64,000 nucleotides of DNA from Sphingopyxis flava (lineage in GTDB: Bacteria > Pseudomonadota > Alphaproteobacteria > Sphingomonadales > Sphingomonadaceae). Below, piece after piece: positions 36,915-45,766 of the stretch (position 1 is the first letter of the stretch; each line of letters begins with the position of its first letter). The stretch lies in the NCBI RefSeq assembly GCF_900168005.1, contig NZ_FUYP01000011.1, forward strand, positions 1-64,000, written 5' to 3'. A program made the translations under genes and the position numbers. The notes under the pieces were generated by a model. That model worked only from the letters and a program-made list of their open reading frames with translations. It was not told where the DNA came from and ran no database searches.

Positions 36915-37256
36915 ATGCGCAAGATCGACACCAACAAGGCCCATTATGTCGGGCTCGACCAGCGGCTCTCGCCGCGCAGCGACGTCTATTGCCGCCTGCC
37001 CTTCGTCATGCCTGACGGCCGGCAGGAAATGTGCACCTGCGTGAACATCAGCGCCGACGGGCTCCTGATGCGCTTCGAGCGCAGCCTCGAGCCCGGCGAT
37101 ATGGTGGTTTTTCGTATGCCGATCATCGGGCGCACCGCAGCCAAGGTGATCTGGTCGCTCGGGGGCAAGACCGGAGTCCAGTTCGACAAGATGATCGCGG
37201 TTGAGGATTATCTCCCGATGCTGCGCGCGATGGGCGCGCGCGCGGATCTCAACTAG
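36915..37256 (+). CDS. PilZ-domain protein
   Basis: 113 residues. The PilZ c-di-GMP binding signature is partly present: QRLSPRSDV corresponds to the RxxxR motif, although only two of its arginines are near the expected places, and NISADGLLMRF corresponds to (D/N)xSxxG. AAGGGTA precedes the ATG by 6 bases. It may bind c-di-GMP and act as an effector for surface or exopolysaccharide functions. It converges on recG with a 4-bp overlap of stops. Confidence 0.88.
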   Translation: MRKIDTNKAHYVGLDQRLSPRSDVYCRLPFVMPDGRQEMCTCVNISADGLLMRFERSLEPGDMVVFRMPIIGRTAAKVIWSLGGKTGVQFDKMIAVEDYLPMLRAMGARADLN

Positions 37257-39319
37257 CCGCTTCGCAGGAGCGGCACCGCCGCATCGCGCTCAAAGAGATA
37301 AAGGCACGTTCGCACCGCCTCGCCGCGCGGGCCATCCATGCCGCCGTCGCGCTCGACGAAGAGGCGAGCATCATCGTGGGCAAGCGGAAGCAGGCGCACA
37401 AGCTGCTCCGCCGCCGCGAGCCGGTAATCGGCCTCGCCGGATTGCTTGAGACCGAGCAGTTCGCCCCCGCCTCTCAGTTCAAGATCCTTCTCCGCGATCA
37501 CAAAGCCGTCGCTCGTGCCGCGCATCAGCGCGAGCCGTTCGCGCGCGGTTTCGGAGAGGTTCTGCGAGCGAAGCAGCAGGCAGACCGACTTCGCCGCGCC
37601 GCGCCCGACGCGCCCGCGAAGCTGGTGAAGCTGCGCGAGGCCGAAATTCTCGGCATGCTCGACGATCATCAGGCTCGCCGACGGCACATCGACCCCCACC
37701 TCGATCACCGTCGTTGCAACGAGGACGCCGATCTCGCCCGCTTGAAAGCGCGCCATCACCGCATCCTTGTCAGGACCTTTCATCCGGCCGTGAACGAGCC
37801 CGACGCGGGTCTCACCGAAGCGCTCGCGCAGCAGCGCTGCACGCGCCTCGGCGGCCGCGAGTTCGCTCGTCTCGCTTTCGGCAACGAGCGGACACACCCA
37901 ATAGGCCTGCGAGCCGCCCGCCAGATGGCGTTCGAGCCCGCTCACCACCTCCTCGAGCCGGTCGGCCGAGACGACGCGCGTATCGACCGGGGTGCGCCCT
38001 GGCGGCATCTCGTCGATCTGCGACACGTCCATCTCGCCATGGTTGGCAAGGAGCAACGTGCGCGGAATCGGGGTCGCCGTCATGACAAGCAAATGGGGCG
38101 GCCGCTGCCCCTTGGCGGTCAGCATCAGCCGCTGCGCGACCCCGAAGCGGTGCTGCTCGTCGACCACGACAAGCGCCAGATCCTTGTAGGCGACCGCCTC
38201 CTGGAAGATCGCGTGCGTGCCGACGAGAATGTCGATGCTGCCGTCGGCGAGCCCCATCAGGGTCGATTCGCGCGCTTTTCCCTTGTCGCGTCCCGTCAGG
38301 ATCGCGACATTGACGGGCAGGCCGGAGAGCATGCGCTGCAAGGTGGCAAAATGCTGGCGCGCCAGGATTTCGGTGGGGGCAAGAAGCGCCGCCTGCGTCT
38401 TTGCCTCGACCGCCGCCAGCATCGCGCGGAGCGCGACAAGCGTCTTTCCCGAGCCGACGTCGCCCTGCAGCATCCGCAGCATCGGCCGATCCTGCGCCAT
38501 ATCGCCCGCGATTTCGCGCCCGACGCGCTCCTGCGCGCCGGTCAACCCGAAGGGCAGCCGCAGTCTGCTTGCCAGGCGTCCGTCGCCGACAATGGCGCGG
38601 CCCTTGCGATTGCGCAGCCCCTCCCGGATCAGCATCAGCGCAACCTGGTTTGCAAAGATCTCGTCATAAGCGAGCCGGTCGCGCGCAGCCTCGTCGCGCG
38701 GGCTTGCGTGCGCCCGCGCGACAGCCTCGCGCCACCCTGGCCAGCCCCGCGCGGCGAGCAGCGGCGCGTCGATCCATTCGGCAAGGTCGGGCCTCCTCTC
38801 GATCGCGACGGCGGCAAGCTGCGACAGCCGCGCATTGCTCAGCCCTTCTGTCAGCCGATAGACGGGCTCGTGAACCGAGATCGCACTTTCGTCGCCGGGC
38901 TCGGCGACCTGATCCGGATGCACGATCTGCCGCATGTCGCCGTAAAGATCGAGCCGCCCCGAGACCCGCCGCTTCTCGCCCAGGGGAAAGAGCTTGCGCG
39001 CAAGGCCCGAGGTGCGTCCGAAATAAACGAGCCGAACATGGTCGCCCGCGCTGTCGAACGCCTCGACGCCGAAGGGCGCGCGCGGCGAGCGACCGGGACG
39101 ATAATCCTTTGCCGTCACCTCGACGATGATCGTCTGTCCCGCCTGCGCGTCGCGGAGCCTTTCGACGGGCACACGCGAGATCAGGCCGGTCGGCAGATGG
39201 AACAGCACATCGATGACGCGCTCGAGCCCGAGCCGGGTCAGCGGTTTGGCGAGCTGCGGCCCGACGCCCTTCAGGTCGGTCAGCGCGGCAAAGAGCGGGT
39301 TGAGGATTTCGGGACGCAT
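37253..39319 (-). CDS. recG: ATP-dependent DNA helicase RecG
   Basis: 688 residues from MRPEILNPLFAALTDLKGVG. An N-terminal wedge/OB domain leads into SF2 helicase motifs: Walker A LQGDVGSGKTLVAL, Walker B VVVDEQHRFGV, motif III LLVMTATPIPRTL, motif VI QLRGRVGR, and the C-terminal TRG-like tail. RecG regresses stalled forks and unwinds R-loops. Start chosen at the conserved N-terminus; the long upstream extension overlaps the spacer. The gap 39320-39490 has no gene and should hold both divergent promoters. Confidence 0.97.
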   Translation of the reverse strand: MRPEILNPLFAALTDLKGVGPQLAKPLTRLGLERVIDVLFHLPTGLISRVPVERLRDAQAGQTIIVEVTAKDYRPGRSPRAPFGVEAFDSAGDHVRLVYFGRTSGLARKLFPLGEKRRVSGRLDLYGDMRQIVHPDQVAEPGDESAISVHEPVYRLTEGLSNARLSQLAAVAIERRPDLAEWIDAPLLAARGWPGWREAVARAHASPRDEAARDRLAYDEIFANQVALMLIREGLRNRKGRAIVGDGRLASRLRLPFGLTGAQERVGREIAGDMAQDRPMLRMLQGDVGSGKTLVALRAMLAAVEAKTQAALLAPTEILARQHFATLQRMLSGLPVNVAILTGRDKGKARESTLMGLADGSIDILVGTHAIFQEAVAYKDLALVVVDEQHRFGVAQRLMLTAKGQRPPHLLVMTATPIPRTLLLANHGEMDVSQIDEMPPGRTPVDTRVVSADRLEEVVSGLERHLAGGSQAYWVCPLVAESETSELAAAEARAALLRERFGETRVGLVHGRMKGPDKDAVMARFQAGEIGVLVATTVIEVGVDVPSASLMIVEHAENFGLAQLHQLRGRVGRGAAKSVCLLLRSQNLSETARERLALMRGTSDGFVIAEKDLELRGGGELLGLKQSGEADYRLAAAEQLVRLLPLAHDDARLFVERDGGMDGPRGEAVRTCLYLFERDAAVPLLRSG

Positions 39320-39490
39320 GGCTAGGGCGTGTCTAACCTTTAACCCTTGGTCTTGCCCAGCCCCTCCTCTGCTTCCGCATTCTGTGCAGTCGAGGCGCCC
39401 ACCGGTGCAGCGCAGGGCCGATAGGTGCCCCGATCTCGCTCGCGCCGAACGAGACGGGGCGTTGTTCACGTCCGCTCAAGAAGAACCGCC

Positions 39491-39751
39491 ATGCAAGACC
39501 GCCTGAAACGCCTGAAATTTCGTGCCTGGCACCGCGGCACGCGCGAGGCTGACTATATGATCGGCGGCTTCTTCGACCGCTATGCCTCCCAATGGGGCGA
39601 GGACGAACTCGCCTGGTTCGAGGCCGTTTGCGAAGAAGATGACGTCGACATCATGGCCTGGGCGCTCGGCACCGGCCACCCCCCGGCGCACCTCGACAAT
39701 CCGCCGCTGATCGCCGCGATGCGCCGACTGGACTATATCCCGCTGCCATGA
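39491..39751 (+). CDS. sdhE: FAD assembly factor SdhE
   Basis: 86 residues. The flavinylation motif RGxxE appears as RGTREADYMIGGFFDRY, followed by ELAWFEAVCEEDDVDIMAWALG. SdhE helps attach FAD covalently to succinate dehydrogenase subunit A. The start at MQDRLKRLKF fits the family length. Its stop overlaps the mfd start (ATGA), a common alphaproteobacterial pairing. Confidence 0.95.
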   Translation: MQDRLKRLKFRAWHRGTREADYMIGGFFDRYASQWGEDELAWFEAVCEEDDVDIMAWALGTGHPPAHLDNPPLIAAMRRLDYIPLP

Positions 39752-42700
39752 CGCACCCCGCCGCCGATATATTCGCCGCCATCGCGTCGGCCTCGGCGCC
39801 GCTCACGCTCGCCCGCGCGGCGGACGGCTTCCTGCCCCTCCTGCTCGCCGATCTCGCGCGCGCCAGCGACAAGCGGCTGCTATATGTGGCGACCGACGAT
39901 GCCGCGATGCAGGCGGTGGCGGACGCCGCCCCTTTCTTTGCCCCCGACCTAGTCATCCACCGATTTCCGGCATGGGATTGCTTGCCCTACGACCGGGCGG
40001 GGCCCTCGATGCGCGTCAGCGCCGACCGGCTCGCGACACTTTCGGCGCTGCAAGCCCCGCCGAGGCGCGGCGAACTTGTTCTTACCACGGTCGCCGCCAT
40101 CACCCAGCGCACGCTCACCCCTTTCAGGATTCGCCAGCTCGCGACGCGCCTCGAGCCCGGGCAGCGGATCGACCGCGATGCGCTTGCCGAACTGCTCGTC
40201 GCGAACGGCTTCAACCGCGTCGACACCGTCGCCGACCAGGGCGAGTTCGCGGTGCGCGGCAGCCTCCTCGACCTCTTCCCCGCGGGGGAGGAAAATGGTC
40301 TTCGCGTCGATTTCTTCGGCGACGAGATCGAGAGCATCCGGCGCTTCGACCCCGCCGACCAGCGCAGCCTTGGCCCCGCCAAGGCGCTCCAATTGCTTCC
40401 TGCCGCCGAAACGCTGCTCGATGAGGCAACGATCAAACGCTTCCGCTCGCGGTACCGCGAAATCTTCGGCGCGCAGGCCACCGGCGATCCGCTCTACCAG
40501 GCGGTCAGCGAAGGGCGGCGCCAGGCGGGCATGGACCATTGGCTGCCGCTGTTCGAGGAGCGGCTCGCGACATTGTTCGACCATCTCGATCCCGCGGTGC
40601 CCGTGCTGCGCGGGCACCGCACCGATGCGACCGCCGAGACGCGCTTCGATGCGATCACCGACTATCATGCGAACCGCGTCGCCGCCGAGCGCGAGCAGGC
40701 GGGCAGCTATCGCCCCCTGGCGCCGGAGACCCTCTATCTGACCAGCGACGAATGGGCCGCGGTCGAGAGCGCCCGCCCCGTCCATATTGTCTCGCCGTTC
40801 GACGTGCCCCCCGCGGCGTCGGTGATCGATCTTGAGAGCTTTGCCGCGCGCGATTTCACACCCGAGCGCACCGCTGACCTCAACGTCTATGACAAGGTCG
40901 CCGACCATCTGTCGGACGAGCGCCGCAAGGGACGCAAGACGATCATCGCGAGCTACTCGGGCGGCGCGCGCGACCGGCTCTCGGGCCTGCTGCGCGACCA
41001 TGGGGTCACCTCGCTCGCTGCAGCGGGCAGCTGGCAGGAGGCGCTCGGCGTCGCCTCGTCGGACAGCGGCGGCGCGACCGCGATGGTCGTCCTGCCGCTC
41101 GACCATGGCTTCGCGGCGGCCGGGGTCAGCCTGCTTACCGAGCAGGATATCCTGGGCGAGCGCCTCGTCCGCCGCCAGAAGCGCCGCAAGAGTGCCGACG
41201 CCTTTCTCGCTGAGCTTGCAACCTTAAGCGTCGGCGACCTCGTCGTTCACCTCGATCACGGGATCGGCCGGTACGAGGGGCTGACCTCGATTCCGGTCGG
41301 CAACAGCCCGCACGATTGCGTCGCGCTAAGCTACGCGGGCGGCGACAAGCTCTACGTTCCTGTCGAAAATCTCGATGTCCTCTCGCGCTATGGGGGCGAG
41401 AGCGAGGGCGTCGCGCTCGACAGGCTCGGCGGGGAGGCCTGGCAGCGCCGCAAGGCGCGGATGAAGGAGCGCATCCGCGAAATCGCGGGCGAACTGCTCG
41501 CGACCGCTGCCCAGCGCGCGCTTCGTCCCGGCGACGTTCTCGCGCAGGACAGCGCCTATCCTGCGTTTGCCGACCGCTTTCCCTATCAGGAAACCGACGA
41601 TCAGGACCGCGCGATCGGCGACGTTCTTGCCGACCTCGCCTCTGGACGTCCGATGGACCGCCTCGTTTGCGGCGATGTCGGCTTCGGCAAGACCGAGGTG
41701 GCGCTGCGCGCCGCCTTCGTCGCGGCCATGGCGGGGGTCCAGGTGGCGGTCGTTGTCCCCACCACGCTGCTCGCGCGCCAGCATTACAGCAATTTCGTCG
41801 AGCGCTTCAAAGGCTTCCCGGTCAATATCGGGCGCCTGTCGCGGCTCGTCCCGGCGAGCGAGGCGCAAAAGACGCGCGAGGCGCTTGCGAGCGGCCAGGT
41901 CGACATCGTCGTCGGCACCCATGCGGTCATCGCAAAATCGGTCGCGTTCAAGAATCTCGGGCTCGTCATCGTCGACGAGGAGCAGCGGTTCGGCGTCGTC
42001 CACAAGGAAAGGCTGAAGCAGCTCAAGGCCGACGTCCATGTTCTCACGCTTACCGCAACCCCCATTCCGCGCACCTTGCAGATGGCGATGTCGGGCCTGC
42101 GCGAACTCAGCGTCATCCAGACGCCGCCGGTCGACCGCCTGGCCGTACGCACCTACGTCGCGCCCTGGGATCCCGTGGTCATTCGCGAGGCATTGCTGCG
42201 CGAACATGACCGCGGCGGGCAAAGCTTCTTTGTGACCCCGCGCATCAAGGACTTGCCCGACATCGAGGAATTCCTGCGCACCCGCGTGCCCGAGATCAAA
42301 TATGTGGTGGCCCACGGTCAGATGGCGCCGGGCGAGGTCGAGGAGCGGATGAGCGCTTTTTACGACCGCAAATATGATGTGCTCGTATCGACGACGATCG
42401 TCGAGAGCGGACTCGACATCCCGAGTGCGAACACGCTGATCGTGCACCGTGCCGACCGGTTCGGGCTTGCGCAGCTCTACCAGCTGCGCGGCCGTGTCGG
42501 GCGTTCGAAGACGCGCGCATACGCCTATCTGACCACGCCCGAGGTCGGCGCGATCACCGATACCGCAGAAAAGCGTCTGAAACTCCTCGGCGACCTCGAC
42601 ACGCTGGGTGCGGGTTTCCAGCTTGCAAGCCACGATCTCGACATCCGCGGGGCTGGCAATCTCGTGGGCGACGAGCAGTCGGGGCATATCCGCGAGGTTG

Positions 42701-43242
42701 GCTTTGAACTCTATCAGTCGATGCTCGAAGAGGCGATTCTCGTCGCCAAGGCCGAGGGCATGGGCGCTGCGCCGCCGCGCGAGGCCCTCTCGCCCGTCAT
42801 TACCGTCGACGCGCCGATCCTCATTCCGGAAGATTATGTCCCCGACCTGCCGCTTCGCATGGCGCTCTATCGCCGCCTCAACGAGGCCGAGGATCGCGCG
42901 GGGCTCGACGGGTTTGCCGCCGAAATGATCGACCGCTTCGGCCCGCTCCCGCCCGAGACCGCAAACCTCATTCAGCTGATGGAGATCAAGGCGAATGCGA
43001 AAGCCGCTGGCATTGCCAAGCTCGACGTCGGCACCAAGGGTGCGCTCGTAAGCTTCCACGGCGACGCCTTTGCAAATGTACCCGGGCTCATCGCCTATGT
43101 CGAACGGCTGAAGGGCCGCGCGCGGCTTCGGCCCGACAATAATTTGTCGGTGAGCGGCGAATGGGCAAGCGTGGGCGCACGCCTCAACGGCGCGCTGCAA
43201 TTGTCGAAGGGGCTCGCGAAGCTTGCGCGGCAGGCGTCATAG
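39748..43242 (+). CDS. mfd: Transcription-repair coupling factor Mfd
   Basis: 1164 residues with complete architecture: a UvrB-like N-terminal module, a CarD-like RNA-polymerase-interacting domain (SVGDLVVHLDHGIGRYEGL, about residue 490), RecG-like helicase motifs (Walker A VCGDVGFGKTEVAL, DEEQRFGVVHKE, TATPIPRTLQM, QLYQLRGRVGRS), and the C-terminal D7 domain with LPLRMALYRRLNEAED. Mfd displaces RNA polymerase stalled at lesions and recruits UvrA. The gene is intact; the IS110 element lies just 22 bp beyond its stop. Confidence 0.98.
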   Translation: MTHPAADIFAAIASASAPLTLARAADGFLPLLLADLARASDKRLLYVATDDAAMQAVADAAPFFAPDLVIHRFPAWDCLPYDRAGPSMRVSADRLATLSALQAPPRRGELVLTTVAAITQRTLTPFRIRQLATRLEPGQRIDRDALAELLVANGFNRVDTVADQGEFAVRGSLLDLFPAGEENGLRVDFFGDEIESIRRFDPADQRSLGPAKALQLLPAAETLLDEATIKRFRSRYREIFGAQATGDPLYQAVSEGRRQAGMDHWLPLFEERLATLFDHLDPAVPVLRGHRTDATAETRFDAITDYHANRVAAEREQAGSYRPLAPETLYLTSDEWAAVESARPVHIVSPFDVPPAASVIDLESFAARDFTPERTADLNVYDKVADHLSDERRKGRKTIIASYSGGARDRLSGLLRDHGVTSLAAAGSWQEALGVASSDSGGATAMVVLPLDHGFAAAGVSLLTEQDILGERLVRRQKRRKSADAFLAELATLSVGDLVVHLDHGIGRYEGLTSIPVGNSPHDCVALSYAGGDKLYVPVENLDVLSRYGGESEGVALDRLGGEAWQRRKARMKERIREIAGELLATAAQRALRPGDVLAQDSAYPAFADRFPYQETDDQDRAIGDVLADLASGRPMDRLVCGDVGFGKTEVALRAAFVAAMAGVQVAVVVPTTLLARQHYSNFVERFKGFPVNIGRLSRLVPASEAQKTREALASGQVDIVVGTHAVIAKSVAFKNLGLVIVDEEQRFGVVHKERLKQLKADVHVLTLTATPIPRTLQMAMSGLRELSVIQTPPVDRLAVRTYVAPWDPVVIREALLREHDRGGQSFFVTPRIKDLPDIEEFLRTRVPEIKYVVAHGQMAPGEVEERMSAFYDRKYDVLVSTTIVESGLDIPSANTLIVHRADRFGLAQLYQLRGRVGRSKTRAYAYLTTPEVGAITDTAEKRLKLLGDLDTLGAGFQLASHDLDIRGAGNLVGDEQSGHIREVGFELYQSMLEEAILVAKAEGMGAAPPREALSPVITVDAPILIPEDYVPDLPLRMALYRRLNEAEDRAGLDGFAAEMIDRFGPLPPETANLIQLMEIKANAKAAGIAKLDVGTKGALVSFHGDAFANVPGLIAYVERLKGRARLRPDNNLSVSGEWASVGARLNGALQLSKGLAKLARQAS

Positions 43243-43264
43243 ACGCTTTGAGTATCCGTGATGA

Positions 43265-44206
43265 TCAAGCTGGAGATTGCGTCCAGCATCGATCGGCTTT
43301 GAGCAGGGCGTTCGCGGTGACGACGAGCTTTCGCATGACGGCGGTGATGGCGATCTTGGCGGGCTTCCCGGCAGTAACGAGCTGCTGATATTTTGCCTTG
43401 AGATCGGGATTGTACCGGGCGGCGACGAGGGCCGGCATATAGAGAGCCTGCCGCACGTTGGCGCGTCCGCCACGGATGAAGCTCTTGCCTTTCCATTGTC
43501 CGGACTGTCGAGCGACGGGGGCGAGACCGGCGAGGGATGCGGCCTGCTTGTTCTCGAGGCTGCCGAGTTCGGGCATGGTGGCGATGAGCTGGTTGGCGGT
43601 CAGCGTTCCGACGCCGGCGATGCTGGTGAGGATCTCATGCCGGCGGGCGAGCGCAGCATCGGCGGCGATCAGGTTGGCGATCTCGGTATCGAGCGCCTCG
43701 ATATGCCGATCGATCTGCTCGAGCCGCTGCCGGCACTGGCGCTTGAGGAAGGCGATGGTGAGGTTCTTCTCGCGATTCTTGAGCGCGGTGCGATCGCGCA
43801 CGAGGCCGTCTCGGGCATTGATGAGCTCCGCCATCTGCGCCTGCTGTGCGCTTCGAGCGGGTCTGACCGGCGGCTGCAAGGTGGCCGCCATACGGGCCAG
43901 CAACATGGCATCGATGCGATCGGTCTTGGCCAGAGTGCCAGTCGCCTGGGCGAAGCGCCGGGCGCGCTCTGGATTGAGCTTAACGCAGGGCCAGTCGGCC
44001 AGAGCCGCCTCCAGCGCTCGATGGTAGGTTGCGGTTGCCTCATAGGCGATCCGCTCGACCGGCCATTGTCGCAGCCAGGCGATCAGCGCCTTGTGGCCCT
44101 TGGCGGTGTTGGAGAACTGGCGCTCGGCGCCGGCAGGGTGGACATGGCAGTCGAGGCTCGCTTTGGAGATGTCGATGCCGATCGTCTGTGGTAGATTGTC
44201 GCTCAT
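43265..44206 (-). CDS. IS110-family transposase (DEDD recombinase)
   Basis: 313 residues from MSDNLPQTIGIDISK. The N-terminal RuvC-like DEDD domain shows TIGIDISKA, AYEATATY and KTDRIDAMLLARM. The C-terminal transposase_20 domain has ILTSIAGVGTLTANQLIA, SLAGLAPVARQSG and the conserved Ser-containing loop GKSFIRGGRANVRQALYM. Such enzymes act with a bridge RNA that pairs with donor and target. The reading frame is complete, so the element may be active. The ribosome binding site is GCGGAAAAG. An in-frame TTG 36 bp upstream is an unlikely alternative start. Confidence 0.94.
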   Translation of the reverse strand: MSDNLPQTIGIDISKASLDCHVHPAGAERQFSNTAKGHKALIAWLRQWPVERIAYEATATYHRALEAALADWPCVKLNPERARRFAQATGTLAKTDRIDAMLLARMAATLQPPVRPARSAQQAQMAELINARDGLVRDRTALKNREKNLTIAFLKRQCRQRLEQIDRHIEALDTEIANLIAADAALARRHEILTSIAGVGTLTANQLIATMPELGSLENKQAASLAGLAPVARQSGQWKGKSFIRGGRANVRQALYMPALVAARYNPDLKAKYQQLVTAGKPAKIAITAVMRKLVVTANALLKADRCWTQSPA

Positions 44207-44506
44207 CTTTTCCGCTATCCCATGCTTGTCATCCGGGTCCAAAACCCCGGTATCCGTTCGGGCCTGATGGAAAAGAAAGGGGCGATCCTACTCTAACCCG
44301 GTCCCACAACGACCGGCGTTTTCACGATCCGTCCCCTTCCGCCCGGGCCGGGGTGGCCACCCCGGCCCGGGCAATCCAGCATGGCCCAAACGGACCGCAA
44401 TGTCATAAGACAAGCGTCTTTCCGCGCGCGGAGTGCACCGATCCGCGCTCCTTCGGCGGCATGGACAATGATAGCCGGTCTTCCGGCGAGCCGGATTGAA
44501 GGGCGC
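44207..44506 (-). other. Structured non-coding leader of the IS110 element, possible bridge RNA
   Basis: No ORF of note is present in these 300 bases. The region contains the hairpin CCGGTC-ccacaac-GACCGG at 44298-44316, the 32-bp perfect palindrome at 44341-44372 and CCGGTCTTCCGG near 44476. In IS110-group elements the non-coding DNA upstream of the transposase encodes the bridge RNA, with two loops that read target and donor. That identity is inferred from location and structure; loops were not matched to flanks. Confidence 0.4.
44341..44372. repeat. 32-bp perfect palindrome
   Basis: Bases 44341-44356 (GCCCGGGCCGGGGTGG) are followed directly by their exact reverse complement. It has no loop and no following T-run. 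It could be the boundary of the IS, a recombination or protein-binding site, or the stem of a bridge RNA. Confidence 0.85.
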
Positions 44507-45706
44507 TCAAGCGCCTAAAAGGTCGACAAGCTCTTCACCCGGTACAGGCCCCGACTTCAGGAAGCCTTGCCACATCGCGACCCCGATCTCGCCGAGTCGC
44601 GCGAGCTGCCCCTCATTCTCGACGCCTTCGGCCACCACGAGCAACCCCAGCGCGCGCGCAAGATCGACGATCGCGCGTACGACGATCCGATCGCGGTCGC
44701 TGCCATCGATCGAGCGGGTGAAGCCGCTGTCGATTTTCAGATAGTCGATCGGCAGCCTGGCGAGCAGCGACAAGCTCGAATAGCCCGTCCCGAAATCGTC
44801 GATCGCGATCGCCGAGCCGAGCGCGCGGATCTGCGAAAGCTGTGCCGCCGCGCTCGCAGGATCGCTCAGCATCGCCTGTTCGGTCAGCTCGAGCGTCAAC
44901 CGGTCGGGATCGACCTTTGCCTGCCTCGCCATCGCGGCGAAGCGGTCGGCAAAGTCAGGATCGCCAAGATCGGCCGCGGTGATATTCAGCGATATGCGTA
45001 GGCCCGCGAGCGCTTTCGGCCAGCCGGCGATCTCGGTGAGCGCAAGGCGGTGGGCATGTTCGGTGAGCTCGCGCTCCATTCGCGCAGCGCGCGCGGCGGT
45101 AACAAGCGGCCCCGCGCCGAGCAGCCCAAGTTCGGGATGCCGCCAGCGCAGCAGAGCCTCCACCCCCACCATCGCGCCGCTCGCGACGTCATATTGCGGC
45201 TGATAGAATATCGCGACCTCTCCATGCGCGAGCGCCGCCTTGACCATTGCGCCGTCGCGCGCCGAGGCCGGGCGCGCAAGCTGGTCGCTCGCGATGCGAA
45301 GCTGATCGGCGATCGGCTCGTCGCGGGTTATCAGCGCGGCGGCGATGCGGATCGCGACGCGGCCGCTGGGATCGCCGACGAGCGGTTCAGCGAGCGCGAC
45401 GTGCAGCGCGCGCTCCTGGGCGTGGAGCGCTGCGAGCGACAAGGGGAGCGCGGGGACAATCACGAAGCGCGGCCCGGTCAAACGCCCGACCACCGCCCCG
45501 GGGCCAAATTCGTCGCCTGCAAAATTTTCGAGGCGCCTGCCGACCTCTTCGAGCAGCGCATTGCCCGTCTCCGTGCCTGCGCTGTGGTTGATTCGCGCGA
45601 GCTGATCGACCTGGACCAGGATCACACCGGCATCGGCATCGTAGCGTGCATGCAGCGCAGCAAGATGGCGAATGCTGGCGCTATTGGGGTCGATCGAGCG
45701 ATTCAT
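44507..45706 (-). CDS. c-di-GMP phosphodiesterase (EAL) with degenerate GGDEF-like domain
   Basis: 399 residues. The first 150 resemble a GGDEF fold but the signature is lost (RLTGPRFVIV where GGDEF would sit), so it should not make c-di-GMP. The EAL domain from about 165 is complete: VEALLRWRHPE, NITAADL, LELTEQ, IDDFGTGYSSLSLL, YLKIDSGF, VAEGVENEGQ and QGFLKSGPV. It should hydrolyse c-di-GMP, perhaps under control of the N-terminal domain. No membrane or signal segment is present. The stop lies inside a GGGCGCT-caa-GCGCC hairpin. Confidence 0.93.
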   Translation of the reverse strand: MNRSIDPNSASIRHLAALHARYDADAGVILVQVDQLARINHSAGTETGNALLEEVGRRLENFAGDEFGPGAVVGRLTGPRFVIVPALPLSLAALHAQERALHVALAEPLVGDPSGRVAIRIAAALITRDEPIADQLRIASDQLARPASARDGAMVKAALAHGEVAIFYQPQYDVASGAMVGVEALLRWRHPELGLLGAGPLVTAARAARMERELTEHAHRLALTEIAGWPKALAGLRISLNITAADLGDPDFADRFAAMARQAKVDPDRLTLELTEQAMLSDPASAAAQLSQIRALGSAIAIDDFGTGYSSLSLLARLPIDYLKIDSGFTRSIDGSDRDRIVVRAIVDLARALGLLVVAEGVENEGQLARLGEIGVAMWQGFLKSGPVPGEELVDLLGA

Positions 45707-45766
45707 CGCGCTCCCATATCAGGCTTTGCTTGCCAAGCCCTTGCCTTTTGCATCACAATCGGCGCG

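Larger units (their letters stand above)
43243..44506. mobile_element. IS110-family insertion sequence (limits approximate)
   Basis: The intergenic interval between mfd and the EAL gene holds one IS110-type transposase and a 300-bp non-coding leader. Terminal inverted repeats are not obvious, as expected for IS110 elements, so the true ends are not fixed. A short direct repeat GTATCCGT occurs at 43252-43259 and 44250-44257, but this may be chance. Neither neighbouring gene is disrupted. Confidence 0.75.

Noticed and set aside
43252-44257. GTATCCGT direct repeat as IS110 ends
   Set aside because: An 8-bp match 1 kb apart is expected often enough by chance, and the second copy lies inside the leader and not at a plausible end.
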